DNA of 64,000 nt. It comes from Metabacillus sediminilitoris (lineage in GTDB: Bacteria; Bacillota; Bacilli; Bacillales; Bacillaceae). The number at the start of each line of letters is the position of its first letter. Position 1 is the stretch's first letter. Positions 9,046 to 19,567 of this stretch are shown in pieces. The position numbers and the translations under genes are program-made. The notes under the pieces were generated by a model. That model made no database searches, was not told the DNA's origin, and worked only from the letters and a program-made list of their open reading frames with translations. The stretch is from the NCBI RefSeq assembly GCF_009720625.1, contig NZ_CP046266.1, positions 4,101,501 to 4,165,500 on the forward strand, written 5' to 3'.

Positions 9046-9594
9046 TCAAGTGATAATCGTCAATATAAGGATAACCAATCCTACTATTCCACTAATTAAC
9101 AAATATAATACGTGATAAACTCTACCTAAAATGATCCACAATAAACAATTCAAAATTATTATTAACCCAATCCATAAGCGATCTCCAATTGTAACATTCT
9201 CAACTATGATTAATGAAGAAATTAACAATTCTATTAAAGTTACACTTAAAGGCACTTGAAAAAGTGCTTTTTTTCTTATAAAGTAAGCGGTGACAACAAT
9301 TGAAGATATGAGACAAAAACTTATTAGGGCTATTTGCAAAAGGAAAGACAATTCAGTAAAATATATGACAAGAAGCATCGCTAGCAGAAAAACAAGTAAC
9401 ATGCTATATAAGAGGAATTGGCCGTTAGTTATCCTTTTCCTAGCTTGGTTTTTCTGAGTAGTTAATACTTCATCTTCCTGATGACCTTCAGTATAAAGTG
9501 CTAACAAAAAATCACAATAGGTTTCTGGAAGAAGTTTATTATCTTTCCAATAATAAAGTTCTTTTATGATAATGTTTTTTTTCTCATTGTTCAT
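9046..9594 (-). CDS. Predicted four- to five-helix membrane protein of unknown function
   Basis: The 182-aa product has a soluble N-terminal part of about 55 residues beginning with KELYYWKDNKLLPETYCDFLLALY (given in pieces: KELYYWKDNKLL then PETYCDFLLALY). Four or five closely spaced hydrophobic helices follow. The N-terminal pattern looks like a small DUF2157-type module that I recall from other Bacillus membrane proteins; I do not know its function. It starts 55 nt after sigA stops, past a terminator, and is preceded by AAAGGATG. It may depend on read-through from sigA. B. subtilis has no gene at this place as far as I recall. Confidence 0.7.
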   Translation of the reverse strand: MNNEKKNIIIKELYYWKDNKLLPETYCDFLLALYTEGHQEDEVLTTQKNQARKRITNGQFLLYSMLLVFLLAMLLVIYFTELSFLLQIALISFCLISSIVVTAYFIRKKALFQVPLSVTLIELLISSLIIVENVTIGDRLWIGLIIILNCLLWIILGRVYHVLYLLISGIVGLVILILTIIT

Positions 9595-9618
9595 CTTAAC
9601 GTCATCCTTTTTTCTAAT

Positions 9619-9643
9619 AAAAAGACGGACAAAGTTGTCCGCC
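9619..9643 (-). terminator. Terminator downstream of sigA
   Basis: On the minus strand the stem GGCGGACAA/TTGTCCGTC is followed by TTTTTATT. Read-through past it would supply the membrane-protein gene at 9046. Confidence 0.8.
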
Positions 9644-9648
9644 TCATA

Positions 9649-10761
9649 CTATTCTAGAAAATCCTTAAGACGTTTACTACGACTTGGATGACGTAACTTA
9701 CGTAGTGCTTTTGCTTCAATTTGACGAATACGTTCACGTGTAACACCGAAGACTTTTCCAACCTCTTCAAGAGTTCTTGTTCTGCCGTCATCTAATCCGA
9801 AGCGAAGACGTAATACATTTTCTTCACGATCTGTTAGTGTATCCAAAACATCTTCAAGCTGTTCTTTTAATAATTCATATGCAGCATGTTCTGAAGGAGA
9901 AGTTGCATCTTGGTCTTCGATAAAATCACCTAAATGAGAATCATCTTCTTCACCAATTGGTGTTTCTAAAGATACTGGCTCTTGAGCAATCTTTAAGATT
10001 TCTCTTACCTTATCAGGCGTTAATTCCATATCTTCACCAATTTCCTCTGGCGTTGGTTCGCGACCTAAGTCTTGTAGTAATTGACGTTGTACTCTAATTA
10101 ATTTGTTAATTGTTTCAACCATATGAACAGGGATACGAATTGTACGTGCTTGGTCTGCAATTGCACGTGTGATCGCTTGTCGGATCCACCAAGTAGCATA
10201 CGTACTAAATTTGAAACCTTTTCGGTAATCAAATTTTTCTACGGCCTTCATTAAACCCATATTACCTTCTTGAATTAAATCAAGGAATAACATGCCTCTT
10301 CCTACATAGCGTTTAGCAATACTAACGACGAGGCGAAGATTTGCTTCAGCTAGTCTGCGTTTTGCTTCTTCATCACCATCTTCAATACGATTTGCAAGTT
10401 GAATCTCTTCATCTGCTGATAAAAGGTCAACACGCCCTATTTCCTTTAAGTACATACGAACAGGATCATTTATTTTTACACCAGGAGGAACGCTAAGATC
10501 GTTCAAATCGAACTCTTCTTCCTTGGCAAGTTCTTTAACGTTTGGATCTTCTGTTTCACCAGCTTCACCAATCAATTCAATCCCTTGTTCACCTAAAAAT
10601 TCATAATACTCATCCATTTGGTCTGATTCAATCTCAAAGTTAGCCATACGTTCTGCTATTTCTTCATATGTCAAAACTCCTCGTTTTTTCCCAATTTCAG
10701 TTAACTGATCTTTCACCTGTTCAAAGGTTACTTCAGATTCATGGGTTTGTTTATCAGCCAT
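9649..10761 (-). CDS. sigA: Primary sigma factor SigA (RpoD)
   Basis: This 370-aa protein is the housekeeping sigma-70 factor. An acidic region 1.1 is followed by region 1.2 ([13 protein letters not shown]), the 2.3-2.4 promoter-melting and -10 recognition segment ([12 protein letters not shown]), region 3, and the 4.2 helix-turn-helix ([20 protein letters not shown]). The ATG at 10761 has AGGAGGGG upstream. An in-frame GTG nine codons earlier lies beyond that site and was rejected. Length and C-terminus match B. subtilis SigA (371 aa). It closes the yqxD-dnaG-sigA macromolecular synthesis cluster. Confidence 0.97.
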   Translation of the reverse strand: MADKQTHESEVTFEQVKDQLTEIGKKRGVLTYEEIAERMANFEIESDQMDEYYEFLGEQGIELIGEAGETEDPNVKELAKEEEFDLNDLSVPPGVKINDPVRMYLKEIGRVDLLSADEEIQLANRIEDGDEEAKRRLAEANLRLVVSIAKRYVGRGMLFLDLIQEGNMGLMKAVEKFDYRKGFKFSTYATWWIRQAITRAIADQARTIRIPVHMVETINKLIRVQRQLLQDLGREPTPEEIGEDMELTPDKVREILKIAQEPVSLETPIGEEDDSHLGDFIEDQDATSPSEHAAYELLKEQLEDVLDTLTDREENVLRLRFGLDDGRTRTLEEVGKVFGVTRERIRQIEAKALRKLRHPSRSKRLKDFLE

Positions 10762-10908
10762 AGGATCCCCTCCTTCCAAACTTATCACATGTTAAGATAA
10801 GCCATCGGATTACTGTTTAGCGGTTATATTCCTAATTTATAGGAAAATGTGTTTGCTGCTTTTTATTTACACGCAGTACACATCTTAAAACACACTTGTA
10901 TTTCATCT

Positions 10909-12732
10909 TCAGCTTAGTTCTTTCATTGATTGTTTTAAGCGCATTATTTCCATTGCAATTTGAGCTGCTTCTTTATATTGCTTTTTTCTTTCAGCTTCTA
11001 TTTTTTCAGCTTCTTTATCTTTTATCATTAACATTTTTTGATGATTCAACACCTGTTTTATGTAATCTGCTAGTTCTTGTTCACTAACTTCAGGGTTTAT
11101 CTGGATCATCGCAATGTTGGATACAATATGTTGTAGCTCTGGATTTGGCAGCCTTGAAAGAAAAGAACTTACACTCTCTTCATTTCCTTCTTCATAAAAA
11201 CCATATAAATAAGTTACGATTGCTTTATGTTCCTCAATATTGAATTGAAGTCCAAGTCTTTCAAGCACTTTTTCTGCAAAATCTTTACTTCTTAGCATAT
11301 GAGCGATCAACATTCGTTCAGCGGTATGAAATGCCGGTAATAATCTATTCGATTGAATAGGTACTCTTTTCCTGTGTTGTTCGTTGGTTGCCTTTTGTTG
11401 TTGTGGAGCCTTTTTGTTATGTGATTGTTTTTCTTTTTGGTGAAGCTGTTCATTCAGGACATCTAGGGAAAGCTCGAATTCTTTTGAAAGTTGTTTTAAA
11501 TAAATTTCTTTTTCAATAGCATTTGTTAATTTGCTAAGCTCAGTAATAACATTTTCGATATACTGAAGCCTTTCTCCTTCGTTTTGGAGATTCTTTCCTC
11601 GGCGAAAGTAGTTCATCTTAAATGTCATTAAAGATACGCTTGCCCCTATTACATCATTTCTAAATTTCTCTGAACCAAATTTTTTGATGTAGTCATCAGG
11701 GTCTAATCCATCTGGAATCATTGCCACATTAATTTTGCATCCTGCATCTAGCAATGTTTTTGAAGCTCTAATTGTTGCCTCAATACCAGCTGAGTCCGAG
11801 TCATAGCAAATAACTACTTCTGAAGCATTTCTACGGATAATTTTCGCTTGATCTTCGGTTAAAGAAGTACCCATAGATGCAATGGACTGTTCAACTCCAG
11901 ATTTAACTGAAGAAATAACATCTGCAAAGCCTTCAAAAAGAATAACTTGTTGATTCTTTCGTATATGTACTCTTGCCCGATGAAAATTATAAAGCAATTT
12001 GCTTTTATTAAAGATTTTTGTCTCTGGGCTGTTTAAATACTTTGGTTTTTCATCTCCTAGCACTCTGCCTGAAAATGCAATAGGCAATCCGTTATGATCA
12101 TTGATCGGAAACATGATCCGATTACGAAATCGATCAAAATATTCATCGGAATTGCTCTTTTTGACCAACAGACCAGCTTCCTCCATCATATGCGGGTCAA
12201 ATCCTCTTTTTATTAAAAACTTTGTTATGAAGTCCCATGAATCTAAAGCATAACCTATTTCAAATTGATCGATTATTTCCTTAGTGAAACCTCGGTTTAA
12301 TAAATAGTCTAAAGCTTTTTGACCCTCTTTTGTATTCACTAGCAAATGATGGTAAAATTTCTTTAATAGCTCATGAGCTTCTATCATTTTCTCAGCATCT
12401 TTAGAAACAGTGTTTACTGAAGTAGTTGGGCTCATTGCCGGCAAATCAATACTTGCTTTATCTGCTAAAAATTGAGCAGCTTCAATAAATGAAAAACCTT
12501 CATGCTGCATGAGAAATGAAAATACGTTTCCACCTGCACCACATCCGAAACAGTGAAAAATTTGTTTATCAGCCGAAACCGAGAACGAAGGTGATTTTTC
12601 ACCATGGAATGGACATAAGCCAAAATAGTTACGACCTTGTTTCTTCAATTGAACATATTCACTTATAACGTCAACAATGTCAGAAGTTCTTTGAATTTTT
12701 TCGATTAATTCCTCGGGAATTCGATTTCCCAT
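10909..12732 (-). CDS. dnaG: DNA primase
   Basis: The 607-aa enzyme makes RNA primers for Okazaki fragments. The N-terminal zinc ribbon has C40, H43, C61 and C64. The RNA-polymerase core and TOPRIM fold follow, with EGFADVISS near residue 265 and CYDSDSAG near 312. The C-terminal part, which binds DnaB-type helicase (DnaC in Bacillus), is linked through a Gln/Lys-rich stretch near 430-460. The ATG has ACGGAG 8 nt upstream. A small hairpin (TTCCTA-N5-TAGGAA, near 10838) lies in the 147-nt gap between dnaG and sigA. Confidence 0.96.
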   Translation of the reverse strand: MGNRIPEELIEKIQRTSDIVDVISEYVQLKKQGRNYFGLCPFHGEKSPSFSVSADKQIFHCFGCGAGGNVFSFLMQHEGFSFIEAAQFLADKASIDLPAMSPTTSVNTVSKDAEKMIEAHELLKKFYHHLLVNTKEGQKALDYLLNRGFTKEIIDQFEIGYALDSWDFITKFLIKRGFDPHMMEEAGLLVKKSNSDEYFDRFRNRIMFPINDHNGLPIAFSGRVLGDEKPKYLNSPETKIFNKSKLLYNFHRARVHIRKNQQVILFEGFADVISSVKSGVEQSIASMGTSLTEDQAKIIRRNASEVVICYDSDSAGIEATIRASKTLLDAGCKINVAMIPDGLDPDDYIKKFGSEKFRNDVIGASVSLMTFKMNYFRRGKNLQNEGERLQYIENVITELSKLTNAIEKEIYLKQLSKEFELSLDVLNEQLHQKEKQSHNKKAPQQQKATNEQHRKRVPIQSNRLLPAFHTAERMLIAHMLRSKDFAEKVLERLGLQFNIEEHKAIVTYLYGFYEEGNEESVSSFLSRLPNPELQHIVSNIAMIQINPEVSEQELADYIKQVLNHQKMLMIKDKEAEKIEAERKKQYKEAAQIAMEIMRLKQSMKELS

Positions 12733-12764
12733 GCTAACAACTCCGTGTTAAAGATATTCGAGAT

Positions 12765-13217
12765 TTAATTAGAATCTCCTGCATCATTCGACAAATTTTT
12801 TTTCAATGATGTGATAAAATTTATAGTATCCTCTTCCGTGAATTTTTTAGGACCTTTTGTATACTTGCCACTTCGCCTTTCCATTGCTGATAAATATCTG
12901 AATTGAAGTGCTGTATCAATATTAGCTTCTGTATATTGTTTTCCCCTAGGAGTGATGACAATAACCCCTTTTTTTAACAACAGACCAGCTAATCCTATAT
13001 CCTGCGAAATAACTAGATCATTTTTTTGAACATGGTTGACTATGTATAAATCAGCCTCTTCCTTTCCAGTATCAACAAAGATCCATTTACCTCCATATGT
13101 ATTAGTGGATGTATGGTTATAAGAGGCAACAAAGATAACATCAATGTTGTGGTTGCTAGCTATATCCATTATTTCTTGTTTAACAGGACAAGCATCCGCA
13201 TCGACATATATTTTCAT
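12765..13217 (-). CDS. yqxD: YqxD/YaiI family protein (UPF0178, PIN-like)
   Basis: This 150-aa protein begins MKIYVDADACPVK, the hallmark of the YaiI/YqxD family. QDIGLAGLLL and the ITPRGK motif follow. Conserved aspartates suggest a PIN-like nuclease fold, but no activity is established. It is the first gene of the yqxD-dnaG-sigA cluster, 32 nt before dnaG. The ribosome site is weak (a GAAG about 8 nt from the ATG). The C-terminal tail after residue 130 is charged and Asn/Asp-rich. Confidence 0.88.
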   Translation of the reverse strand: MKIYVDADACPVKQEIMDIASNHNIDVIFVASYNHTSTNTYGGKWIFVDTGKEEADLYIVNHVQKNDLVISQDIGLAGLLLKKGVIVITPRGKQYTEANIDTALQFRYLSAMERRSGKYTKGPKKFTEEDTINFITSLKKNLSNDAGDSN

Positions 13218-13504
13218 TGTTTTTGCTTCATATTTTTCTATTCTACATCACTCCGACAGAATCCTTCTAAAAACTTGTTAGATACTAAATATTCGAGAGA
13301 AACATCATGAAATCCTTTTGTCGATTTTTTTTTTGTTAAATATCTTGACAGTTTCCAATAAATAGTTTATTCCTACATGTCAAGATCTAAACCTAAAAAA
13401 TTTATTTTTTATCACAATTTTTTATTATAATACAAAGTTAAGTAAATATCTATTATTTTTATACATAAGAAAATAACATTTCATTCCAGATAAAAACATT
13501 AATA
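13218..13504. other. Intergenic region before yqxD-dnaG-sigA, with 9-bp inverted repeat
   Basis: The gene-free stretch to yqfL is about 330 nt and very AT-rich. It holds a perfect inverted repeat ATCTTGACA (13342-13350) and TGTCAAGAT (13378-13386). Each arm contains a perfect -35 hexamer, one facing each way, at 17 nt from poor -10 matches (TATTGG and TATTCC). The minus-strand version would be positioned to transcribe yqxD-dnaG-sigA. A separate TATAAT on the minus strand near 13425 lacks a good -35. Confidence 0.4.
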
Positions 13505-13532
13505 AAAGAGGATGTCTCAATGAGCATCCTCA
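13505..13532 (-). terminator. Terminator of ccpN-yqfL
   Basis: On the minus strand the stem GAGGATG/CATCCTC is followed by TTTTATT. Confidence 0.75.
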
Positions 13533-13548
13533 TATTATTTATATGATA

Positions 13549-14361
13549 TTAATTTTGTTTATTCATGAAATTTGCAATAATATTAGCTGTTTCCTCTACA
13601 GCTTTATTGGAAACATCAACAACATGGCAGCCGATTTTTTCAACAATCTTATCAAAATAATCCAGCTCTTCTTTTATTCGATCAATATTTGCATAAAACG
13701 CTTCATCATTTAGACCCAATGATTTTAATCTTTCTCTGCGAATATGATTGAGTTTATCTGGGCTAATCCTTAATCCAATACACTTTTGTGCAGAAACCTT
13801 ATATAATTCCTCAGGTGGCTCAACCTCTGGAACAATTGGTACATTAGCGACTTTAAAGCGTTTATGTGCCAGATATTGAGACAAAGGTGTTTTTGATGTT
13901 CTTGACACACCAATTAATACAATATCAGCTTTTAATATTCCCCGTGGATCGCGTCCATCATCATATTTAACGGCAAACTCAATTGCTTCAACCTTTTTGA
14001 AGTAATCATCATCAAGTTTGCGAACTCTGCCAGGTTCATATTTAGCCGTAATTCCATAGGATGTTTCCATTTTATCAATTAACGGTCCGATGATATCGTA
14101 ATATACGACCCCTTGTTTAGTCGCTTCTTCAATTAAGAAGTCTCTTAGCTCCGGCACGACAAGTGTAAAGCAAATAATTGCTTGTTCCTTTTTTGCTAAT
14201 GATATTACTTCTATAATGGTACCCTTATCTTCTACATATGGAATTCGTTTAATTTTTGTATTTGCTGAAGCTCCATTAAATTGACTAGCAGCTGCTTTGA
14301 CAACTAGCTCAGCAGTTTCGCCCACAGAATCTGAAACAACATACATCAATCGGTAACTCAT
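13549..14361 (-). CDS. yqfL: Bifunctional kinase/phosphatase-type regulator YqfL (DUF299)
   Basis: This 270-aa protein belongs to the PPDK/PEPS regulatory protein family, with a P-loop GVSRTSKT at residues 151-158 and the [13 protein letters not shown] motif. Family members reversibly phosphorylate pyruvate,phosphate dikinase or PEP synthase with ADP. In B. subtilis, which lacks PPDK, YqfL is a positive modulator of the CcpN gluconeogenic control system. It lies 29 nt downstream of ccpN, so the pair form one operon. Whether this species has PPDK cannot be judged from the window. Confidence 0.92.
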   Translation of the reverse strand: MSYRLMYVVSDSVGETAELVVKAAASQFNGASANTKIKRIPYVEDKGTIIEVISLAKKEQAIICFTLVVPELRDFLIEEATKQGVVYYDIIGPLIDKMETSYGITAKYEPGRVRKLDDDYFKKVEAIEFAVKYDDGRDPRGILKADIVLIGVSRTSKTPLSQYLAHKRFKVANVPIVPEVEPPEELYKVSAQKCIGLRISPDKLNHIRRERLKSLGLNDEAFYANIDRIKEELDYFDKIVEKIGCHVVDVSNKAVEETANIIANFMNKQN

Positions 14362-14390
14362 ATTTCTATCCCCATTTCTATTTACTTAGC

Positions 14391-15023
14391 TCATACATCA
14401 TTAGCAAAACTTACTAAGATTTTTGTCATGTTTGTCTTTGTTATTCTCCCTATTACTTCAAATCCATTACCTGTGTCTTTAACAACTGGTAATGCATCAA
14501 TTTGCTTATCAATGAGAGCATTTGCAACATCAACAATGAGATCATCTTGTCGACAAGTAGTAATGTTAGGCATTCTCGTCATAATAATATTTACAGGAAT
14601 CGAAGTAAGATCTTGCTTACCTAAACTAGCTCGTAATAAATCTTTTCGTGAGAGTACACCGACTAAGTAAGTTTGATCATCAACTACAAACAATGTCCCT
14701 ACATCTTCTAAAAACATGGTACAAATTGCATCATACACAGAAACATTTACACTTACTACAATTGGAATGGATTGATGATCCTTAACTTGTAGTTTTTTTA
14801 GCTCTTCTGCTAAAAGCTGCGTATCTTGTTTGCCGGTATAGTAATAACCAACACGTGGTCTAGCTTCTAAAAAGCCAGCCATTGTTAAAATAGCTAAATC
14901 AGGCCGAAGCGTTGCTCTTGTTAAATGAAGATGATCAGCAATTTGTTCCCCTGTAATTGGACCATTTTCTTTTACAATTTCTACAATTTGTTCTTGCCGT
15001 TTATTGAGCTCGATTTTACTCAC
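14391..15023 (-). CDS. ccpN: Gluconeogenesis repressor CcpN
   Basis: The 210-aa product has an N-terminal helix-turn-helix (about residues 8-55, GEQIADHLHLTRATLRPD) and two CBS domains (about 75-205). This is the architecture of CcpN (YqzB), which represses gapB and pckA on glycolytic carbon and senses nucleotides through the CBS pair. Two successive GTG codons are possible starts. The second (15021-15023) matches the usual MS-IELNKRQ family start and is used here. The ribosome site AAGG is close to it. It forms an operon with yqfL. Confidence 0.93.
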   Translation of the reverse strand: MSKIELNKRQEQIVEIVKENGPITGEQIADHLHLTRATLRPDLAILTMAGFLEARPRVGYYYTGKQDTQLLAEELKKLQVKDHQSIPIVVSVNVSVYDAICTMFLEDVGTLFVVDDQTYLVGVLSRKDLLRASLGKQDLTSIPVNIIMTRMPNITTCRQDDLIVDVANALIDKQIDALPVVKDTGNGFEVIGRITKTNMTKILVSFANDV

Positions 15024-15245
15024 CACCTTGCTCTTTCTACATTACACTTTTAAAAAATACTTGGACACATGTTCCTATTTATTCATAATTGTTTTACACA
15101 CGATGCTCTGATAATGATACATACATTTCGGGTAGTATGTAATAGATAATTCTTACACATATAACAAAATAGGTTATACTATATAAAATTATTATATACT
15201 TTAATATCAATTTGAAAAGCAAATTATTTCAAATCTCATTATAAG

Positions 15246-15278
15246 AAAAGGGCTGACTATAAATGGTCAGACCCTTTA
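15246..15278 (-). terminator. Terminator of glyQ-glyS
   Basis: On the minus strand AAAGGG...GACC pairs with GGTC-like GTCAGCCCTTT, followed by TCTTAT, 28 nt past the glyS stop. The rest of 15027-15305 is AT-rich leader of ccpN with no clear promoter. Confidence 0.75.
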
Positions 15279-15305
15279 ACATTGTTTATCAAGTATATAA
15301 ACAGG

Positions 15306-17360
15306 TTATTTTACTAAGATAATGTTCATTTTGGCGAATGATTCAATTAGCGAGGAAAGCTTGACCATTTGTGCTAATCGATTTGCTCTCAACTTCTCAT
15401 CTTCACACATAACCATTGTTTGATCAAAGTAATTGTTAATAACATCCTTTAACCCTGCTAATACAGAATATACTTTAGCTTCACTGTCTGCTGAATTGAT
15501 GTTATCTGTTGCTTGAACATAAGCATCATAAAGAGATTTTTCAAGCTCAGTTTCAAATAACTGTTCATTTATCTCTTGATCATTTCCTTTTTTAGCTATA
15601 TTCATGACACGGGCTAAAGCTTCAATCGTTTCTTTAAATTCTGCCTGTTCAGATGCAGACTCAAGTACTTTTGCACGCTCAACTAATGACGTAGCTTCTA
15701 TTACAGATGATTCCAGGACTGCATCAATTAAATCATAGCGAATATTATTTTCTGCTAATAAGTATTTTAAGCGTTGTTTAAAGAAAGTAAGCAATTCTTG
15801 CTTTGTTTCAGCTGCCTCTTTATCGATATATAAATCAAGTGCTATTTTAAACAACTCAGGTAATTCTAGCTCCCATTTCTTTGATAGTAGGATCTGAACA
15901 ATACCGCTCGCTTGTCTCCTTAGTGCATAAGGATCTTGTGATCCTGTTGGGATTTTACCGATTGCAAAGAATCCAACAATCGTGTCGAGCTTATCGGCGA
16001 GTGCTACTACAGCTCCAACCGTTGATGCTGGTGCTGCATCATCAGCGTGACGAGGCATATAATGTTCATTAATTGCAACAGAAACCGCTTCTTCTTCACC
16101 ACTAATTCGTGCATATTTTTCTCCAATTTTCCCTTGGAGTTCAGGAAATTCATATACCATATTTGTTACTAAATCGAATTTACAAATAGTTGCTGCACGT
16201 TCTATACTATTCTTTTCATCGTTACTTGCATGAATTTTATCCGCTAATAAACGGGATAGCTTTACAATACGTTTAACTTTCTCTCCAAGAGTACCTAATT
16301 CTTCATGGAATACAATTTTATCTAATTTTAATACAGCATTTTCAATCTTCAACTTTTGATCTTCTTTATAGAAGAAATTTGCATCAGATAATCTAGCACG
16401 TAACACTTTTTCATTCCCTTTTGCAACATTTTCAAGATGATTATGGTCACCATTACGTACTGTAACAAAAAATGGCTGTAGCTCTCCCTTTTGATTTCGA
16501 ACCGGGAAGTAGCGTTGGTGTTCTTTCATTGTTGTAACTAATACTTCATCTGGTAAAGATAAATAATCTTCTTCAAATTTTCCGAAAAGTGCCATTGGAT
16601 ACTCGACAAGATTATTTACTTCTTCGAGCAGCTCCTCGTCAACAGGAATAACCCAATTTTGTTCATTTTCAAAATCATTCAACTGAGTAGTAATCGCTTC
16701 TTTACGTTTTACAGGATCAGCTAAAACGAATTGTTCTAATAGTACGGCTTCATATAATGCCGGTGCAGAAATTTCAACTTTCTTACCTAAAAAGCGATGG
16801 CCATAGCTATGTGAGTTTGTTGTCACTCCTGCGATTTCAAACGGTATAACATCATTACCGAATAAGGCAACAATCCATTTAATCGGTCGAATATAACGCA
16901 TTTCCTGACTGCCCCAACGCATGTTTTTAGGAAAGCTTAAGCCAGTTATCAATCCGCGTATATCTGTTAAAAGTGTTTTAGATTCCTGGCCTTTAATGAA
17001 TTTTTGCACATGTGCATATTCAACACCATTTATTTCTTTAAAGTAAATATCGTCAACTGTTGCTCCTTGACCTTTTGTAAAACCTATCGCTGCTTTTGAC
17101 CAATTTCCTTCTTGGTCTAATGCAATTTTTTTAGCGGGGCCTTTTGCCTCTTCTTCGATATCAGGTTGTTTTTCGGCTACATCTTTTATTAAAACAGCAA
17201 GTCTTCGTGGTGTTGAAAAAGTTTTAACTGCTCCGAAAGCAAGTTGTTTATCTTCTAACCAGTTTGAAAGCTTCTCAGCAAACTGATTCATTGCATCTGT
17301 TACATACTGTGCAGGAATTTCTTCTAATCCTATTTCAATCAATAAATCCTGATTACTCAT
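15306..17360 (-). CDS. glyS: Glycyl-tRNA synthetase beta subunit
   Basis: The 684-aa subunit begins [20 protein letters not shown], the standard GlyS N-terminus. It carries an HD-like region, a B3/4-like part, and a C-terminal anticodon-binding DALR-like domain. It associates with the alpha subunit (GlyQ) to form the tetrameric enzyme that charges tRNA-Gly. The ATG overlaps the glyQ stop by 8 nt (ATGAGTAA), with GGAGAG inside the end of glyQ, so expression is coupled. Both are controlled by the upstream T-box. Confidence 0.96.
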   Translation of the reverse strand: MSNQDLLIEIGLEEIPAQYVTDAMNQFAEKLSNWLEDKQLAFGAVKTFSTPRRLAVLIKDVAEKQPDIEEEAKGPAKKIALDQEGNWSKAAIGFTKGQGATVDDIYFKEINGVEYAHVQKFIKGQESKTLLTDIRGLITGLSFPKNMRWGSQEMRYIRPIKWIVALFGNDVIPFEIAGVTTNSHSYGHRFLGKKVEISAPALYEAVLLEQFVLADPVKRKEAITTQLNDFENEQNWVIPVDEELLEEVNNLVEYPMALFGKFEEDYLSLPDEVLVTTMKEHQRYFPVRNQKGELQPFFVTVRNGDHNHLENVAKGNEKVLRARLSDANFFYKEDQKLKIENAVLKLDKIVFHEELGTLGEKVKRIVKLSRLLADKIHASNDEKNSIERAATICKFDLVTNMVYEFPELQGKIGEKYARISGEEEAVSVAINEHYMPRHADDAAPASTVGAVVALADKLDTIVGFFAIGKIPTGSQDPYALRRQASGIVQILLSKKWELELPELFKIALDLYIDKEAAETKQELLTFFKQRLKYLLAENNIRYDLIDAVLESSVIEATSLVERAKVLESASEQAEFKETIEALARVMNIAKKGNDQEINEQLFETELEKSLYDAYVQATDNINSADSEAKVYSVLAGLKDVINNYFDQTMVMCEDEKLRANRLAQMVKLSSLIESFAKMNIILVK

Positions 17361-18243
17361 CTTGCGCCTCTCCTTCCTTAATTAACATTGGAAAACCAAG
17401 TTTTTCTCTTTCATCATAAAATGTTTTAGCTACTTTTCTGGCTAAATTACGAACACGTCCAATATATCCTGTTCGCTCTGTAACAGAAATAGCACCTTTC
17501 GCATCAAGTAAATTAAACGTATGAGAGCATTTTAAGACATAGTCATATGCTGGATGGACAAGACCTTCATCCATTTGACGATTCGCTTCTTTTTCATACG
17601 TTGAAAATAGATGAAACAGCATATCAGTATCAGATGTTTCAAAGGTATATTTTGAATGCTCGTATTCAGGCATTAAGAAAATATCACGAACAGTAAAACC
17701 ATCTGTCCATTCTAAATCAAACACATTTTCTTTATCTTGAATATATGAAGCTAGCCTCTCAATCCCATATGTAATTTCAGCTGAGACAGGTTTACATTCT
17801 AATCCGCCAACTTGTTGAAAATAGGTGAATTGTGTAATTTCCATTCCATCAAGCCATACTTCCCAACCTAAACCAGCACAACCAAGTGAAGGATTTTCCC
17901 AGTTATCTTCAACAAAACGAATATCATGCTCTAATGGATTAATACCTAAGGCACGTAAAGAATCTAAATATAGTTCTTGAATATTATCTGGAGAAGGCTT
18001 CATTATTACTTGGAATTGGTGATGCTGATAGAGTCTGTTTGGATTTTCTCCATAACGTCCATCTGCAGGTCTTCTTGAAGGTTCAACATATGCTACATTC
18101 CAAGGCTCAGGTCCAATACTTCTTAAAAATGTATACGGACTCATCGTACCCGCACCTTTTTCTGTATCATACGCTTGCATTAATATACAGCCTTGGTCTG
18201 ACCAATGTTTTTGCAGCGTTAAAATCATTTCTTGAATGTTCAT
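17353..18243 (-). CDS. glyQ: Glycyl-tRNA synthetase alpha subunit
   Basis: This 296-aa class II synthetase catalytic subunit carries the family motifs [15 protein letters not shown] (motif 2 region), [12 protein letters not shown] and [10 protein letters not shown] (motif 3). It activates glycine and works with GlyS. A GTG two codons upstream is only 3 nt from GGAGG, while the ATG at 18243 has a 9-nt gap, so the ATG is preferred. It is the first gene after a glycine T-box leader, with about 160 nt between the T-box terminator and the start. Confidence 0.96.
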   Translation of the reverse strand: MNIQEMILTLQKHWSDQGCILMQAYDTEKGAGTMSPYTFLRSIGPEPWNVAYVEPSRRPADGRYGENPNRLYQHHQFQVIMKPSPDNIQELYLDSLRALGINPLEHDIRFVEDNWENPSLGCAGLGWEVWLDGMEITQFTYFQQVGGLECKPVSAEITYGIERLASYIQDKENVFDLEWTDGFTVRDIFLMPEYEHSKYTFETSDTDMLFHLFSTYEKEANRQMDEGLVHPAYDYVLKCSHTFNLLDAKGAISVTERTGYIGRVRNLARKVAKTFYDEREKLGFPMLIKEGEAQDE

Positions 18244-18411
18244 AAACACATTCCTCCTTATATATTTTGTAAAGCAAGACTTACGCTAAGAAAGCCCTGC
18301 TGTGACTTTGCTTGACTTGGACGTACTGTCCTTGGATCTTTACAGGTATTTCCTACTAGTCTCCTATAATGTCAAAGGGATTTACTGCATGTCATTGCAA
18401 GGGTTAAATAC

Positions 18412-18632
18412 AAAAAGCTCTCGTCCCTATGCCAAAATAATTGACATAGGGACGAGAGCATACCCGCGGTTCCACCCTAATTGCTTATCACAAAAATGAA
18501 AAGCCACTTTAAATAATTGCTCCAGAATGCCTTTCGTTACGAACCAACCCTTAGCTCACACCATCCTAAGGTCGCTTACACTTGGCTATCGTAAGTACTC
18601 TTTTCCTTCAACGCATAAATGTTATATTATAT
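18412..18632 (-). promoter_or_regulatory. T-box riboswitch (tRNA-Gly sensing) in the glyQ leader
   Basis: On the minus strand the conserved T-box AGGGTGGAACCGCGGG stands at 18463-18478. Immediately downstream is a terminator stem GCTCTCGTCCCTATG/CATAGGGACGAGAGC (18417-18459) with a TTTTTG tail. Upstream is a Stem I with a TTACGA/TCGTAA helix, an AG-containing apical CCTTAG/CTAAGG hairpin, and a glycine codon GGC (18529-18531) in the proposed specifier loop. Uncharged tRNA-Gly would pair with the T-box and favour antitermination. The leader is short, as in the B. subtilis glyQS T-box, which lacks stem II elements. The specifier position is my reading of the fold. Confidence 0.93.
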
Positions 18633-18636
18633 TTGC

Positions 18637-18665
18637 ATATTAAGCGAAAAATAGACAGATGTCAA
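18637..18665 (-). promoter_or_regulatory. SigA promoter of the glyQ-glyS leader
   Basis: On the minus strand a perfect TTGACA (18660-18665), a 17-nt spacer and TAATAT (18637-18642) place the start near 18630, just before Stem I. Confidence 0.8.
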
Positions 18666-18782
18666 CTTTTGATAACATATGTTAATTAATAATCCTAGGA
18701 CAAATACATATTAATCCTGAATCCATATAGGATTAGTAATCAGAACTACTCTTAATTCAACTTTCTTTTCTGTATAGAATTA

Positions 18783-19538
18783 TTATAGCTTTCCTTTTAA
18801 ATTATCCAATTGATCTAAAAATCGTTTCGATTTTATCGTAAGTCCTGAATACTCCTGATAATAAGCTTCGATGACAGTTTTAAGCTCCTTTTTCGTTTCA
18901 GGCTTAACTGAAATGTTACCTAAACGTTTTAAATCAAAATAATAAAATAAACGTAATAATTTAACTGTCATCTGTGAAATAGGCAATCTGTAAGGATCTT
19001 GTTCAAAACATCTATGACACAAAAATCCACCTTCTCGAATTGAAAAGTGAAATGTCCCATCTTTATGTCCACATACTACACAACCATCAAGTTGTGGATG
19101 AAGCCCTAGAACACTTAGCATTTTCATTTCAAAAATATTAAGTAAGATATCTGGATCAACATCTTCGTCTAAATAGTGAAGTGTCTGCTTAAGTAATTCA
19201 AATAAAAATGGATTTTTCTCAAAGTTTTCTGTGCTTTTATCTAGTAATTCCACTATGTATGATGCGTATGCAGTTAGAAAGATATCCTCACGAATACTTC
19301 TTAATGAATAGATTGTTTCACCTTGCTGAAGACTGCCTAATCCAGTTGATTTCTGAAATAAAAATATTCCATACGTAAAAAGTTGGGTAATGGACGTAAG
19401 GCGACTATTTGGTTTTTTAGCGCCTCTTGCCATAACCCCAACTTTTCCGAGTTCTCGAGTATATATAGTGATAATTTTGTTTGTTTCACCGTAATCCGTT
19501 GAACGTATTACAATGCCTTCACATTTTTGAAGCAAAAT
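18783..19538 (-). CDS. recO: DNA repair protein RecO
   Basis: This 251-aa recombination mediator of the RecFOR pathway loads RecA on SSB-coated gaps. It has an N-terminal OB fold beginning [11 protein letters not shown], a helical middle, and a zinc site with CVVCGH and CHRC. The frame is open further upstream, but the family start MLxKCEG aligns with TTG-CTT at 19538, preceded by AGGGAG. The longer frame would overlap yqzL. A TTG start is therefore called. It follows yqzL and era, as in B. subtilis. Confidence 0.9.
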   Translation of the reverse strand: MLLQKCEGIVIRSTDYGETNKIITIYTRELGKVGVMARGAKKPNSRLTSITQLFTYGIFLFQKSTGLGSLQQGETIYSLRSIREDIFLTAYASYIVELLDKSTENFEKNPFLFELLKQTLHYLDEDVDPDILLNIFEMKMLSVLGLHPQLDGCVVCGHKDGTFHFSIREGGFLCHRCFEQDPYRLPISQMTVKLLRLFYYFDLKRLGNISVKPETKKELKTVIEAYYQEYSGLTIKSKRFLDQLDNLKGKL

Positions 19539-19567
19539 CTCCCTCACCTTCCAAGGTTCAGGCAAGA

